NCBI RefSeq assembly: GCF_004339015.1
Contig: NZ_SMFQ01000004.1
Span: forward strand, 434,001 to 498,000
DNA from: Cocleimonas flava
Lineage (GTDB): Bacteria > Pseudomonadota > Gammaproteobacteria > Thiotrichales > Thiotrichaceae
Direction of reading: 5' to 3'
DNA: 64,000 nt
A program made the position numbers and the translations under genes. This document shows positions 54,646-63,284 of this stretch, piece by piece (within the stretch, counting starts at the first letter, position 1; each line of letters starts with the position of its first letter). The notes under the pieces are model-generated. The model was given only the letters and a program-made list of their open reading frames with translations, was not told the DNA's origin and searched no databases.

Positions 54646-55683
54646 ATGAAAATGAAGAGAGTATTAAACAGTGCACTAAATTTTCGGATTAGAAAAATAA
54701 TACCGCCCATTTTTTCCGTTGCGGCGATAGCGTTATTGACGGGCACTAGTCAGGCGCAAACTCCTGTTTTCCCACCAGAACAAGTATTCCCTCAAAACCC
54801 GATTCCTGCTTATCCGGTTTCACCAAACAACGCTTACAGCAATTCTTATGGTCAGATGAATCAGCCTAGTCTTCCGGGAAATTACTCAAGTAGTTTTCCA
54901 AATAATTTCACTAATAATTTCACGAATAACTTTCAAGGAAATCAGCAAGCTGCGACACAACCTTATCAAATCAATCAAAATCAACTGATTCAGACGCAGC
55001 CTCAAACCCTGACGCAATCACAGCTTCAGAAACCACCTCAAAAGCCTGAAAGAGAGTACTCAGGCTTTCTAGGTATTATTTTGGATATTTTACCCGAAGC
55101 CGTAATCGCGCAATTACCAGACGGCGTAACACAGGGTGTTCTGATTAAAGGTTTTTCAGACAATGCGCCAGCAGCAAGCAGTGAATTAAAGCCATACGAT
55201 GTCATGTTTGCCTACGATGATATTAAACTTAACCACCCTGCCCAGTTCATCAAAATCGTTCGAGAAGATAAACCAGAACGTGAGGTAAAAATCAAAGTCG
55301 TTCGTAAAGGAGAAATTCTGGAGATTCCGGTTGTGATTGGCTCACAAAAAACACCTGACCCCAGAGAATTTAACAGCCTTGAAATTAGACAAATCGGTAA
55401 TAATAAATTTCGCGCGATCGTGAGATTTGTTGGGTCAAACGGCAATAAACAAATACGTTCGTACGAAGGAAGCCGTTCACAAATTTTTGAGCAAGCTCAT
55501 TATGCTCAGGATTTACCACAGGCAGAAAGACAGCAATTACTCAATGCAACACGCCCTATTTACAATAATTCAAATAACGACTTCGGTAACTTCTTTCCCT
55601 TTGGTGGCAATAATAACGGCTACAACAATGGTTACAATAATGGCGGTAACTTTATGAATCCACGTCGATATTTTAATTGGTAG
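54646..55683 (+). CDS. Exported PDZ-domain protein with N/Q-rich segments
   Basis: About 345 residues. A signal peptide ends near SQA (about 38). A low-complexity region rich in N, Q, P and S follows (about 40-140, with NFTNNFTNNF). A PDZ-like domain covers about 143-230 (GFLGIILDILPEAVIAQLPDGVTQGVLIKGFSDNAPAASSELKPYDVMFAYDDIKLNHPAQFIKIVREDK). The C-terminus is again N/G-rich (NNNGYNNGYNNGGNF) and ends in RRYFNW. No protease domain is present, so a scaffold or regulator role in the periplasm is likely. GTG at 54643 and ATG at 54652 are alternative starts. Confidence 0.75.
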   Translation: MKMKRVLNSALNFRIRKIIPPIFSVAAIALLTGTSQAQTPVFPPEQVFPQNPIPAYPVSPNNAYSNSYGQMNQPSLPGNYSSSFPNNFTNNFTNNFQGNQQAATQPYQINQNQLIQTQPQTLTQSQLQKPPQKPEREYSGFLGIILDILPEAVIAQLPDGVTQGVLIKGFSDNAPAASSELKPYDVMFAYDDIKLNHPAQFIKIVREDKPEREVKIKVVRKGEILEIPVVIGSQKTPDPREFNSLEIRQIGNNKFRAIVRFVGSNGNKQIRSYEGSRSQIFEQAHYAQDLPQAERQQLLNATRPIYNNSNNDFGNFFPFGGNNNGYNNGYNNGGNFMNPRRYFNW

Positions 55684-55699
55684 AGACAGCAAATATAAA

Positions 55700-55734
55700 A
55701 AAACCACGTCCATATTTACTATGAACGTGGTTTT
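55700..55734. terminator. Terminator between the PDZ gene and msrB
   Basis: AAAACCACGTCCATA and TATGAACGTGGTTTT form a 15-bp stem with one mismatch and A/T tracts on both sides, between convergent genes. Confidence 0.85.
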
Positions 55735-55774
55735 AAATTATCAATCTATGTTTTTCAGCTAAGCACTGAGCATC

Positions 55775-56374
55775 TTACTTAAATTCAAGCGCCAGTTTCT
55801 CGTATCCTGCTTGCTTAAGCTGATCTTTGGGAATGAATCGCAACGACGCTGAATTAATGCAATAGCGTAGGCCATTTGCACCTGGACCATCATCAAAAAC
55901 GTGTCCTAAATGAGAGTCAGCAAATTTTGAACGAACCTCAACACGTGAATAAAACAGTGATTTATCGGCTTTTTCGACGATATTTGTAGCGACTAAAGGC
56001 TTGGTAAAACTCGGCCAGCCAGTTCCTGATTTATATTTATCTTTCGAACTGAACAAAGGTTCGCCAGAAACCACATCCACATAGATGCCTTCCTGCTTAT
56101 TGTTCCAATACTCATTGGAAAATGCTCGCTCTGTCGCATCTCTTCGTGCCACATCGAACTGAATTTTAGTCAGGGTTTTCTTAAGTTCTGCATCGCTGGG
56201 GCGAACCCAATCAGCCGTTATATTTTTAATTGGAGCCATTTGATGCTGAGCATTCATTGCCGCATCTGCGCTAACGCTGGTAGGTTTATTGGCATAAACC
56301 GAAAATCCTACCCCTGATAGAAAAAGAGCTAAGCTACCATAAAGAAAAAACGTCTTAAACTTGCCTACTTGCAT
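55775..56374 (-). CDS. msrB: Peptide-methionine (R)-S-oxide reductase, membrane-anchored
   Basis: A 199-residue protein from the ATG at 56374, which has an AGAGGA ribosome site; an upstream ATG at 56449 would add 25 polar residues. A hydrophobic signal/anchor lies at about 8-28, so the enzyme acts in the periplasm. The MsrB domain has [20 protein letters not shown] and the catalytic cysteine in [11 protein letters not shown]. The two CxxC pairs that bind zinc in many MsrBs are replaced (for example VSGEPLF), placing it in the zinc-free group. It repairs oxidised methionine in exported proteins. Confidence 0.9.
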   Translation of the reverse strand: MQVGKFKTFFLYGSLALFLSGVGFSVYANKPTSVSADAAMNAQHQMAPIKNITADWVRPSDAELKKTLTKIQFDVARRDATERAFSNEYWNNKQEGIYVDVVSGEPLFSSKDKYKSGTGWPSFTKPLVATNIVEKADKSLFYSRVEVRSKFADSHLGHVFDDGPGANGLRYCINSASLRFIPKDQLKQAGYEKLALEFK

Positions 56375-56567
56375 GTACTTATCCTCTTTCGAATTATCAT
56401 AATTAGTTGAATTATTTAGATCAGCCATCTTGTATACGTTCAAATTCAAAACAACGGTTTTGCCTTTGATTATTATTTCACATATATATCAAAGATGGAC
56501 CTTTCAAACTAATACGGCATATTTAACTCGCCGGATGCATATTAACGTGTTTGAGAAGAAATAACGG

Positions 56568-57479
56568 CTATATTCCCAGTATCCAGAACAACACAAAAAA
56601 AGACAAGCTGGAAAATATCGTCTGAAACGTAATGATACGAGACATCAAACTATGATCTCCCCCCATATTTTTCGCTAAAATATACGAGGCTGGCGCAGTG
56701 GGTGATGCTGCAAAAATAAGAATAATTATCTGTGTCTGACGATCAAAACCAAACGCGAGAGTGATGCCAAAAGCGATAATGGGGTAAATCAATAATTTCA
56801 ACGCGCTGGCTGTTAAAAGCGGTCGTAATACCGACTTCAAATCTTTAACTATCAGCGCCGCACCAACTGCCATCAAGCCAATCGGCAAGGCAGTAGAACC
56901 CATCAAACTAATCGTAATCTGCACCGGAGAAGGTAGATGGATATTACTCAAATTAAGCCCAATGCCGATAACACAGCCAATAATCAAAGGGTTTTTAATA
57001 ATTTGCTTCAGCACCGCCATGAAGTTTGCAGGTCCGTGTCTTGTGCCATAACGATGCAATACGATCACCACCAGAAAATTTAATGCAGGAATCAGAATCG
57101 CGGTAATGATGACCGCAGTAATCAAGCCCGAATTACCAAAAAGGTTTTCCGCCAGCGACAAACAGATAAAGGTATTGAAACGAGTTGTCCCCTGAAACAC
57201 CGAACTAAAACTCGGATTTTCAACCTTCAACAAAGGCTTTATCAATAAGGTAATCAAGCCGATGATCGCCATGCCCAAGCACAAGGCAGATATTAGCGGA
57301 ATCGCATCCGTATCTGAGAGATCCGCATCCGACATTTTCGACACCAGCATCGCGGGGAATAACACGTAGTAAACCAGTTTCTCTGCGTCATTCCAGAATG
57401 CTTCGCTCATTAATTGATAATGACGCATCGTGTAACCCATCACGATTAATAAAAATATGGGGAGAATGGCGTTGATCAT
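56568..57479 (-). CDS. AEC-family transporter
   Basis: A 303-residue membrane protein with about ten transmembrane segments. The N-terminal ILPIFLLIVMGYTMRHYQLMSEAFWNDAEKLVYYVLFPAMLVSKM, central FQGTTRFNTFICLSLAENLFG, and C-terminal FAASPTAPASYILAKNMGGDHSLMSRIITFQTI belong to the auxin efflux carrier family in bacteria. Members export or import small carboxylates (for example malate or malonate). Substrate unknown. Confidence 0.9.
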   Translation of the reverse strand: MINAILPIFLLIVMGYTMRHYQLMSEAFWNDAEKLVYYVLFPAMLVSKMSDADLSDTDAIPLISALCLGMAIIGLITLLIKPLLKVENPSFSSVFQGTTRFNTFICLSLAENLFGNSGLITAVIITAILIPALNFLVVIVLHRYGTRHGPANFMAVLKQIIKNPLIIGCVIGIGLNLSNIHLPSPVQITISLMGSTALPIGLMAVGAALIVKDLKSVLRPLLTASALKLLIYPIIAFGITLAFGFDRQTQIIILIFAASPTAPASYILAKNMGGDHSLMSRIITFQTIFSSLSFFVLFWILGI

Positions 57480-57638
57480 GACAAATAAGTGACTGCTAAT
57501 TGGCTACAAGAGAGGAGAATGTACTTCTGATTATTGAATTTGAATTATCCTATATTCTAGGTCTAAGAAGAAAGCAGAGTTTTGTCTTTTAGCCATTTAA
57601 ATAGATGTAGAAAAAATCGCCTGAAAAAAAATGCCCAT

Positions 57639-57651
57639 AAGTGGGGAGGTG
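57639..57651 (-). repeat. C6-TACTT dispersed repeat
   Basis: AAGTGGGGAGGTG, preceded by AAAAAAAATGCCCAT and followed by GCTTT; GCC and GGC can pair around it. It is in the divergent gap upstream of the U32 gene. Confidence 0.88.
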
Positions 57652-57660
57652 GCTTTCTTA

Positions 57661-57838
57661 GGCTCACCAAGAGCCAAGAAAGCACATCGTAGATTCCGCA
57701 AGGAATCTTCGATGTACAATGATCGATGTACAATGGTCGATCAACAACTAATATCCTTAAGACTCAAAAGCTATAATCTAAACCTCACCAGGAGCCAAGA
57801 AAGCCCATTGTAGATTCCTCAAGTAATCGCCGATGTAC
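57661..57838. repeat. Imperfect direct repeat with GNRA-capped hairpin, upstream of the U32 gene
   Basis: A unit of about 55 bases beginning CTCACCAAGAGCCAAGAAAG (57663) recurs, diverged, from 57784 (CTCACCAGGAGCCAAGAAAG). In the first unit ACATCGTAGATTCC (57684-57697) and GGAATCTTCGATGT (57702-57715) pair with one mismatch around a GCAA loop. The second unit has lost part of the pairing. The remaining gap to 58058 shows nothing recognisable. Confidence 0.65.
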
Positions 57839-58058
57839 CTTGTCTACTCATCTTCAATCCCAATAATTTTTCATTGTTAAACTCGGCTACTTATTCACCC
57901 TGCTACGAATGTACTATTTGGCATTCATAAGAAACATAGCGATACTTCTCCATTACCGTTAAAATCGCGCGTTAAACCATCCACTGTCCGTATCCAACGA
58001 ATCATATCGGTCAGCCCAATTAGTAACATAAAAGTTAAAGAAGTTAGTGAGTAGCAAC

Positions 58059-60362
58059 ATGAGTAGAAAAATTGAATTATTAGCACCCGGTGGCGATGTT
58101 GAAGCCATTAAAGCCGCCGTCATAGCCGGTGCCAATGCGGTCTACTGTGGTCTGGATAAATTCAATGCGCGCAATCGCGCTTCTAACCTTTCTTTTGATG
58201 ACTTAACCGGTGTTATCCGATTAGCGCACAAATACGATTGTGAAGTGTTCCTGACGATGAACGTGGTGATTCTGGAACAAGAACTGCCTACCCTGATCAA
58301 ACTATTGAATAAATTAGTCAACTCGGGCATCGATGGCATCATCGTGCAGGACCTTGGCGTATTCAATTTAGTGAAGAAGTATTTTCCGACGCTTGATATT
58401 CACGCTTCTACACAGATGACCACACACAACGAAGGGCAGATCAAGTTCCTCGCCAAGATCGGCGCATCACGCCTTAACTTATCGCGCGAGATGAATATCG
58501 ACGAAGTGAAATCACTCACCGCCCTCGCCCACGAACACAATGTACTTACCGAAGTGTTTGTACATGGTGCCTTGTGCATCGCGTTTTCTGGTCAGTGTTA
58601 TTCCAGCTCGGTGAGTGTGGGTAACTCGGGTAATCGCGGTAGCTGTAGCCAGGCCTGTCGTGAAGAATATGAAATCACCGAAGCGGGTAATAAATTCCCG
58701 CTGAATCTCAAAGACAATTCGGCCTATTTTGATCTGCCTCAGTTGGTTGAAGCACAGGTTGATTCATTGAAAATTGAAGGCCGCATCAAAAACGCACACT
58801 ATGTTTATACCGTGACCGACACCTGGCGCAAGTCGATCGATTCCTTTGTTGAATCGGGTAAGTTACTTGCTGACGATTCGAATTTGCATCGTGTTTTTAA
58901 TCGCGATTTTACCAACTCGTTTTTACAGGGCAACCTGACGAAGGATATGTTCATCGACAACCCTCGTGATCACAGTATTAAACACGCAGTTGATAATAGT
59001 AGCGCCAAAACAGTGATTCAGATTCAGGAAATCAAAGACGACTTATTCGTTAAAAAAGATCAGATTGGCGAAGAACTGGCAGAGAAAACCCAATACCTGA
59101 GCATTGCAAAACTTCCCTTGCAGATGACTTTTTCTGGTCAACTCGATCAACCATTAACGTTAATCATGACAATTGGCGATTCTACTATCGATGATGTTGA
59201 TGGTACGAATGGAGTGACGGCTAACAAAGTCCATACTTTGCAGACCGAATCAAAACTGCGCACAACCAAAGATTTAGCCATCACTCAAGGCGTTATTGAA
59301 AAGCGTTTCAAGAACTTTGCTAGCGATGGTTATACCGTTGAAGGGTTTGATTGTAGCGATTTAGGCGAAGACTTAAGTATTCCGTTTAAAGAACTGACTT
59401 TAATGAAAAATCAGGCCGCTTATTTATTAAACGGTGAAGTTGAGATTGTTCCTCATGTGGAAGTGCCACGTTTAGAACATCATCCTAAAACGTCGACTAA
59501 ACACAGCATGTCGATTCTCATCGCTGACGAAAAAGATGTGCATTTGTGTGACCTCACCGATGCAGATGTCTATTTCAAACTCCCTGAAAGCTGGAAAAAA
59601 GATAACGACAAATACATCGAAATCTTTGAACGTAATCCGCAATTGATTCCGTGGTTCCCTGCCGTTTTAATCGGCAAAGATTATGATGAGTCTGTGCGTC
59701 TACTCGAACGTATCCGCCCTGCTCGCATTGTCAGCAATAATACCGGTATCGCTTTTGTCGCCTACGAAATGGGTATCGAATGGATTGCAGGACCTTTCTT
59801 GAACACCACCAATTCCTATGCGCTATTAACGCTGCAAGAAGAATTGAATTGTGCCGGTGCCTTTATTTCTAACGAGATAAATCGCATTCAAATCAAAAAT
59901 ATCGCACGCCCTGAAAACTTCAAAATGCTCTACAGCATCTATCACCCTATTCTGATGATGACCAGCCGCCAGTGTTTCTTCCAGCAAACCGTTGGCTGCA
60001 AAAAACCCAGCATTGAAGATGGCTGCATGCTGAAGTGCAAAAAAGAAACCACGATTACCAGCGTTAGAGGTGTGAAGTATGCTGTCGATAAACAACGTGG
60101 TGGTTACCCCAGCATATACAATCACGAGCAATTCCTGAACCCGGAAATTGTTAATGATCTGGGCGATTTATTTGACGAGTTCTTTATCGATCTCACCAAT
60201 ATTGGTGCAGGTTCTAAACAGGAACACGACAAAACAGAATTGATTATGCACTTCGAAAACCTGTTAAATGCAGACAATGATTACGACAAAGAACAGGCGC
60301 AACTAGAGTTAAGCCACATGGTCACGCTCTCGACAAACGCCCAATACAGTCAAGGTTTGTAA
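58059..60362 (+). CDS. U32-family peptidase-like protein (RlhA-like)
   Basis: A 767-residue protein from ATG 58059 (an in-frame GTG lies at 58047). The N-terminal half is a full U32 domain: ELLAPGGDVEAIKAAVIAGANAVYCGL, VQDLGVFNLVKKYFPTLDIHASTQMTTHN, EVFVHGALCIAFSGQCYSSSVSVGNSGNRGSCSQACREEYE with the cysteine cluster, and LKIEGRIKNAHYVYTVTDTWRK. U32 proteins such as RlhA and TrhP are needed for hydroxylation of 23S rRNA or tRNA. RlhA has about 650 residues, so this one has a longer C-terminus with further cysteines (CFFQQTVGC, CMLKCKK). Confidence 0.85.
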   Translation: MSRKIELLAPGGDVEAIKAAVIAGANAVYCGLDKFNARNRASNLSFDDLTGVIRLAHKYDCEVFLTMNVVILEQELPTLIKLLNKLVNSGIDGIIVQDLGVFNLVKKYFPTLDIHASTQMTTHNEGQIKFLAKIGASRLNLSREMNIDEVKSLTALAHEHNVLTEVFVHGALCIAFSGQCYSSSVSVGNSGNRGSCSQACREEYEITEAGNKFPLNLKDNSAYFDLPQLVEAQVDSLKIEGRIKNAHYVYTVTDTWRKSIDSFVESGKLLADDSNLHRVFNRDFTNSFLQGNLTKDMFIDNPRDHSIKHAVDNSSAKTVIQIQEIKDDLFVKKDQIGEELAEKTQYLSIAKLPLQMTFSGQLDQPLTLIMTIGDSTIDDVDGTNGVTANKVHTLQTESKLRTTKDLAITQGVIEKRFKNFASDGYTVEGFDCSDLGEDLSIPFKELTLMKNQAAYLLNGEVEIVPHVEVPRLEHHPKTSTKHSMSILIADEKDVHLCDLTDADVYFKLPESWKKDNDKYIEIFERNPQLIPWFPAVLIGKDYDESVRLLERIRPARIVSNNTGIAFVAYEMGIEWIAGPFLNTTNSYALLTLQEELNCAGAFISNEINRIQIKNIARPENFKMLYSIYHPILMMTSRQCFFQQTVGCKKPSIEDGCMLKCKKETTITSVRGVKYAVDKQRGGYPSIYNHEQFLNPEIVNDLGDLFDEFFIDLTNIGAGSKQEHDKTELIMHFENLLNADNDYDKEQAQLELSHMVTLSTNAQYSQGL

Positions 60363-60369
60363 CGCTTTT

Positions 60370-61080
60370 ATGTCGATTAACACGCCACTGCCATTAGCGA
60401 TTCTATATTCGTTACAAAACTGCCCTTACGCGATGCGCGCAAGGCTGGCACTGTTATTAGCTGAGCAACAGGTGCAATTACGCGCAATAACGATGAAAGA
60501 CAAGCCAGAGGATATGTTACACGCCTCACCCAAAGGCACGGTGCCTGTTCTGATCGTCAAAAAAGAACGACACAGCAAAGACGATGGATTTGATCCAGAG
60601 AATGATCAAGTTGTCGAAGAAAGCCTGGATGTAATGTTGTGGGCACTGAAACGCAACGACCCAGAAAATCTACTCTACTATAATGACCTAGAAGCACTCA
60701 CAGAAATGCTAAAGGTCATCGAAGAAAACGACAAAGAATTCAAACCCAGTCTGGAAAAATACAAACGAGCTAAACGCTTTCACGGCGACGATCTAGAAAC
60801 ATGCCGCCTGGAATGTGAACCCTTTGTGCAAAAGCTGGAACAACGTTTATCTGAGAATGAATTCTTCATGGGTGCAACCCCCAGCTTATTAGACTTCGCG
60901 CTGCTGCCTTTTATTCGACAGTTTTCACGCGTAAATAAAGCGGTATTTGCACAAGACGAATACGCCAATTTGCGCCTATGGTTAAGCAAGCATTTGCAAA
61001 GTCGCTTATTTTCCAGAGCCATGTTCAAATATCCTTTGTGGTTGGAAACGGGTGAAGTTTGTGTATTTGGATTGGATTAA
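60370..61080 (+). CDS. Glutathione S-transferase-like protein
   Basis: A 236-residue protein with a thioredoxin-like N-terminal domain (LAILYSLQNCPYAMRARLALLLAEQQVQLRAITMKDKPEDMLHASPKGTVPVLIV) and an all-helical C-terminal domain (about 105-225). The CPYAMRAR motif and the cis-proline in GTVPVL match the GST superfamily. It lies 7 bases after the U32 gene and is probably translated from the same transcript. Substrate unknown. Confidence 0.88.
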   Translation: MSINTPLPLAILYSLQNCPYAMRARLALLLAEQQVQLRAITMKDKPEDMLHASPKGTVPVLIVKKERHSKDDGFDPENDQVVEESLDVMLWALKRNDPENLLYYNDLEALTEMLKVIEENDKEFKPSLEKYKRAKRFHGDDLETCRLECEPFVQKLEQRLSENEFFMGATPSLLDFALLPFIRQFSRVNKAVFAQDEYANLRLWLSKHLQSRLFSRAMFKYPLWLETGEVCVFGLD

Positions 61081-61091
61081 TCTTTTTTAGT

Positions 61092-61105
61092 CACCCCCCT
61101 ACTTT
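61092..61105 (+). repeat. C6-TACTT dispersed repeat
   Basis: CACCCCCCTACTTT preceded by AGT and followed by AGGGCACTTTTT, 11 bases after the GST stop. Confidence 0.92.
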
Positions 61106-61298
61106 AGGGCACTTTTTATTCTATTTCTTGAAATGACAAAAAGAACTTATGCTTTGCGGAATGAGCTTGTGTTTTTGTCATTTAATAATATAAAGCGAAT
61201 GTATGTAGAGCAAGGAGCGTTTTAGAACACTGTAAGTTAAAAACTTTTTAGAAATCCAAGTTGTTAACGGTTTCATAAATAAAAGTACATAAAATCGG

Positions 61299-61341
61299 CC
61301 TTCACTCTACCTTCACTCTACCTTCACTCTACCTTCACTTA
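61299..61341. repeat. 11-bp tandem repeat
   Basis: CCTTCACTCTA is repeated three times exactly (61299-61331) and a fourth time in part, within the 386-base gap after the GST gene. Apart from this and the C6-TACTT copy, I see nothing in that gap. Confidence 0.9.
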
Positions 61342-61466
61342 GTATAGATAAATCACCTAAAAACACCTTATCTAAGTCATTATTTTTACAATAAAATTTC
61401 CACAACGCGCTACAAGAATACAACCTGTATACACAAAATTTCTTTCTCAATATCCCACCTTATTTA

Positions 61467-61829
61467 TTATGTGCGGACTCTGAAATACCACCATACCAAA
61501 GGCACTAAAATAACAATTTCAATGCCTATGTTTAGCCATTGCTTTGCCACTGAACCATCCAGCATTATCCCAATTAACCGAGCTACCAATAAACCAAAAA
61601 AAAGTGAAGAGAGGGTAGCTGCTATTGTTGTAATCCAGGGTTGTATTTGATGATGAAACAGAAGTAAAAATCCGAAACCGATCAATAAACCCCACCATAT
61701 TCTTCTTTCAACAGCTTCAAATGTATCACTGGGGATTGGCTTGTTGCTTACAAGCTCTGGGTTTGAGACTAAGACTAAGCCAACAATAATTAATGCAACA
61801 CCAATAAATCTAAAAATACTAATATCCAT
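61467..61829 (-). CDS. Small membrane protein, DUF4345-like
   Basis: A 120-residue protein from the ATG at 61829, which has AGGAG 7 bases upstream. About four transmembrane segments. The segment RRIWWGLLIGFGFLLLFH and TLSSLFFGLLVARLIGIMLDGS resemble DUF4345-type proteins. Function unknown. It starts the gene order after the SRPBCC gene on the minus strand with a 73-base gap. Confidence 0.65.
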   Translation of the reverse strand: MDISIFRFIGVALIIVGLVLVSNPELVSNKPIPSDTFEAVERRIWWGLLIGFGFLLLFHHQIQPWITTIAATLSSLFFGLLVARLIGIMLDGSVAKQWLNIGIEIVILVPLVWWYFRVRT

Positions 61830-61926
61830 AATATACTCCTGACATTGCACCACAGTTGATAATGCAACCCACTCAAATATTGTGTTATACAGTCTAATTC
61901 TGACAAGACTGAACTAACTGCTTGTT

Positions 61927-62388
61927 CTACTTTTCATAGTAAGCTTTATAGGCCTTTCCTAGTCCTATAAAGGCTGATTTCTGCGCTCTGCGAAAAACAT
62001 ATTTCATGAGCCAACCCGTTCCAAAGTATTTCGGATTAAAACCGCCTTTATATTTTGAAAGCAGTCCACCTTTGTATACTTCTAAGAATAGCTCGCCACC
62101 AAAGTCGTTAACAGGCATGCTGCCGTTACGGGTTGCATAACTGAAATATTCAGGCGGACGAAAACCAACAATATCCTCAGTGATATTCAATGAACCTGAT
62201 ATCACAGAGCGAACGGCCCCTACTCCGAGAGGATCATCTTTGCCGGGCTTAATGATAGATATCTCCCCTGGCAAGATATCCGATTTTGACCAAGCCTCAT
62301 AATCGAAGAACATATCCCAAAATTTTTGCTGGTCAACATCGGGATAGAAATACTCAATTTCGTAATAAACCTTCTTAGTATTGTCCAT
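61927..62388 (-). CDS. SRPBCC-superfamily protein
   Basis: A 153-residue protein with an order typical of the SRPBCC/polyketide-cyclase fold: EIEYFYPDVDQQKFWDMFFDYEAWSKSD, VGAVRSVISGSLNITEDIVGFRPPEYFSYATRNGSMPV, and the C-terminal helix GTGWLMKYVFRRAQKSAFIGLGKAYKAYYEK. Such proteins bind hydrophobic ligands. It lies 7 bases downstream of the SDR gene and is likely in one operon with the two SDR genes. Confidence 0.78.
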   Translation of the reverse strand: MDNTKKVYYEIEYFYPDVDQQKFWDMFFDYEAWSKSDILPGEISIIKPGKDDPLGVGAVRSVISGSLNITEDIVGFRPPEYFSYATRNGSMPVNDFGGELFLEVYKGGLLSKYKGGFNPKYFGTGWLMKYVFRRAQKSAFIGLGKAYKAYYEK

Positions 62389-62395
62389 CTTGTAG

Positions 62396-63211
62396 TTAGC
62401 TTTTGAACGCTTGCTTTGCTAACAACTTTGAATCATATTTTTCATCACCTTCAAAATGAGGAGCATAACGGTCAAAGGCCTTGGTGAGCTCTTCTGCTGT
62501 TTCCCCGAAATAATCTTTTGCCCAGGGATGAGATACAATATAGAATTCACGATTTTCAATCTGTGGCCAAATAATTTCTACAAACTCATCGGCAGGCATA
62601 CCAACTTGTGTTAGCGCTTTGCTGCCTCCCAGCTCTGTTTGAACTATCCCCGGATAAATACAACTCACTTGGATATATTCAGGCATCTCTAGTCTCAATG
62701 TTTCGCAGATTGCTCTGGCAGCATACTTTGATGCGGCGTAGCTTCCGACCATAGGGCTGGGAATATATAAGCCCACTTCAGAATTCACGTTCAAGATCAA
62801 TGCGGGGGAACCTTGCTCAATCAAACGCTTGCCAAATGCCCAAATGCCATTCAGCATTCCAAATATGTTGACGTCAAATACCTGCTGAAAAGCTTCTTTC
62901 GATGAATCGATAATTGGCTGCGGAACCCCAGAGACACCGGCATTATTGACAAGAACATCGACTTGTCCGAAATTGTTCCAGACATAATCTGCCAGTGCCT
63001 TAACATCATCTAAATCTGACACATCGCAAACCTTGTAATGGGCATCAAGCCCCTTATCTGTCATTTCTTTTACTGCTTGCTGAAGCCTGTCTTCGCGTCT
63101 GGCACAAATAATTACCTTTGCGCCTTCATGAGCAAATTTATTCGCTATTGAATTTCCGATACCTGTCGCTCCGCCAGTAACGACAACTACTTTGTTGTTG
63201 TAACTCTTCAT
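62396..63211 (-). CDS. SDR-family oxidoreductase
   Basis: A 271-residue classical short-chain dehydrogenase. The cofactor motif is VTGGATGIGNSIA, followed by NNAGVSG, the catalytic serine in NVNSEVG, and the Y-x3-K in YAASKYAAR. The arginine in ICARREDR suggests NADP(H) preference. Substrate unknown. It lies between a second SDR gene and the SRPBCC gene, suggesting a small lipid or steroid-like metabolism operon, which is inference. Confidence 0.92.
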   Translation of the reverse strand: MKSYNNKVVVVTGGATGIGNSIANKFAHEGAKVIICARREDRLQQAVKEMTDKGLDAHYKVCDVSDLDDVKALADYVWNNFGQVDVLVNNAGVSGVPQPIIDSSKEAFQQVFDVNIFGMLNGIWAFGKRLIEQGSPALILNVNSEVGLYIPSPMVGSYAASKYAARAICETLRLEMPEYIQVSCIYPGIVQTELGGSKALTQVGMPADEFVEIIWPQIENREFYIVSHPWAKDYFGETAEELTKAFDRYAPHFEGDEKYDSKLLAKQAFKS

Positions 63212-63284
63212 AACTCTTTCCTATCTATGAATGGTGAATGCACCTATTTATAAATTCTGTTTACTGTTTCTTAACTTTATCTTG

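Noticed and set aside
3440-61105. Explaining all repeat copies as simple intrinsic terminators
   Set aside because: Copies occur in divergent promoter gaps (7401, 47519, 57639), inside genes and opposite to transcription, and most lack a strong stem.
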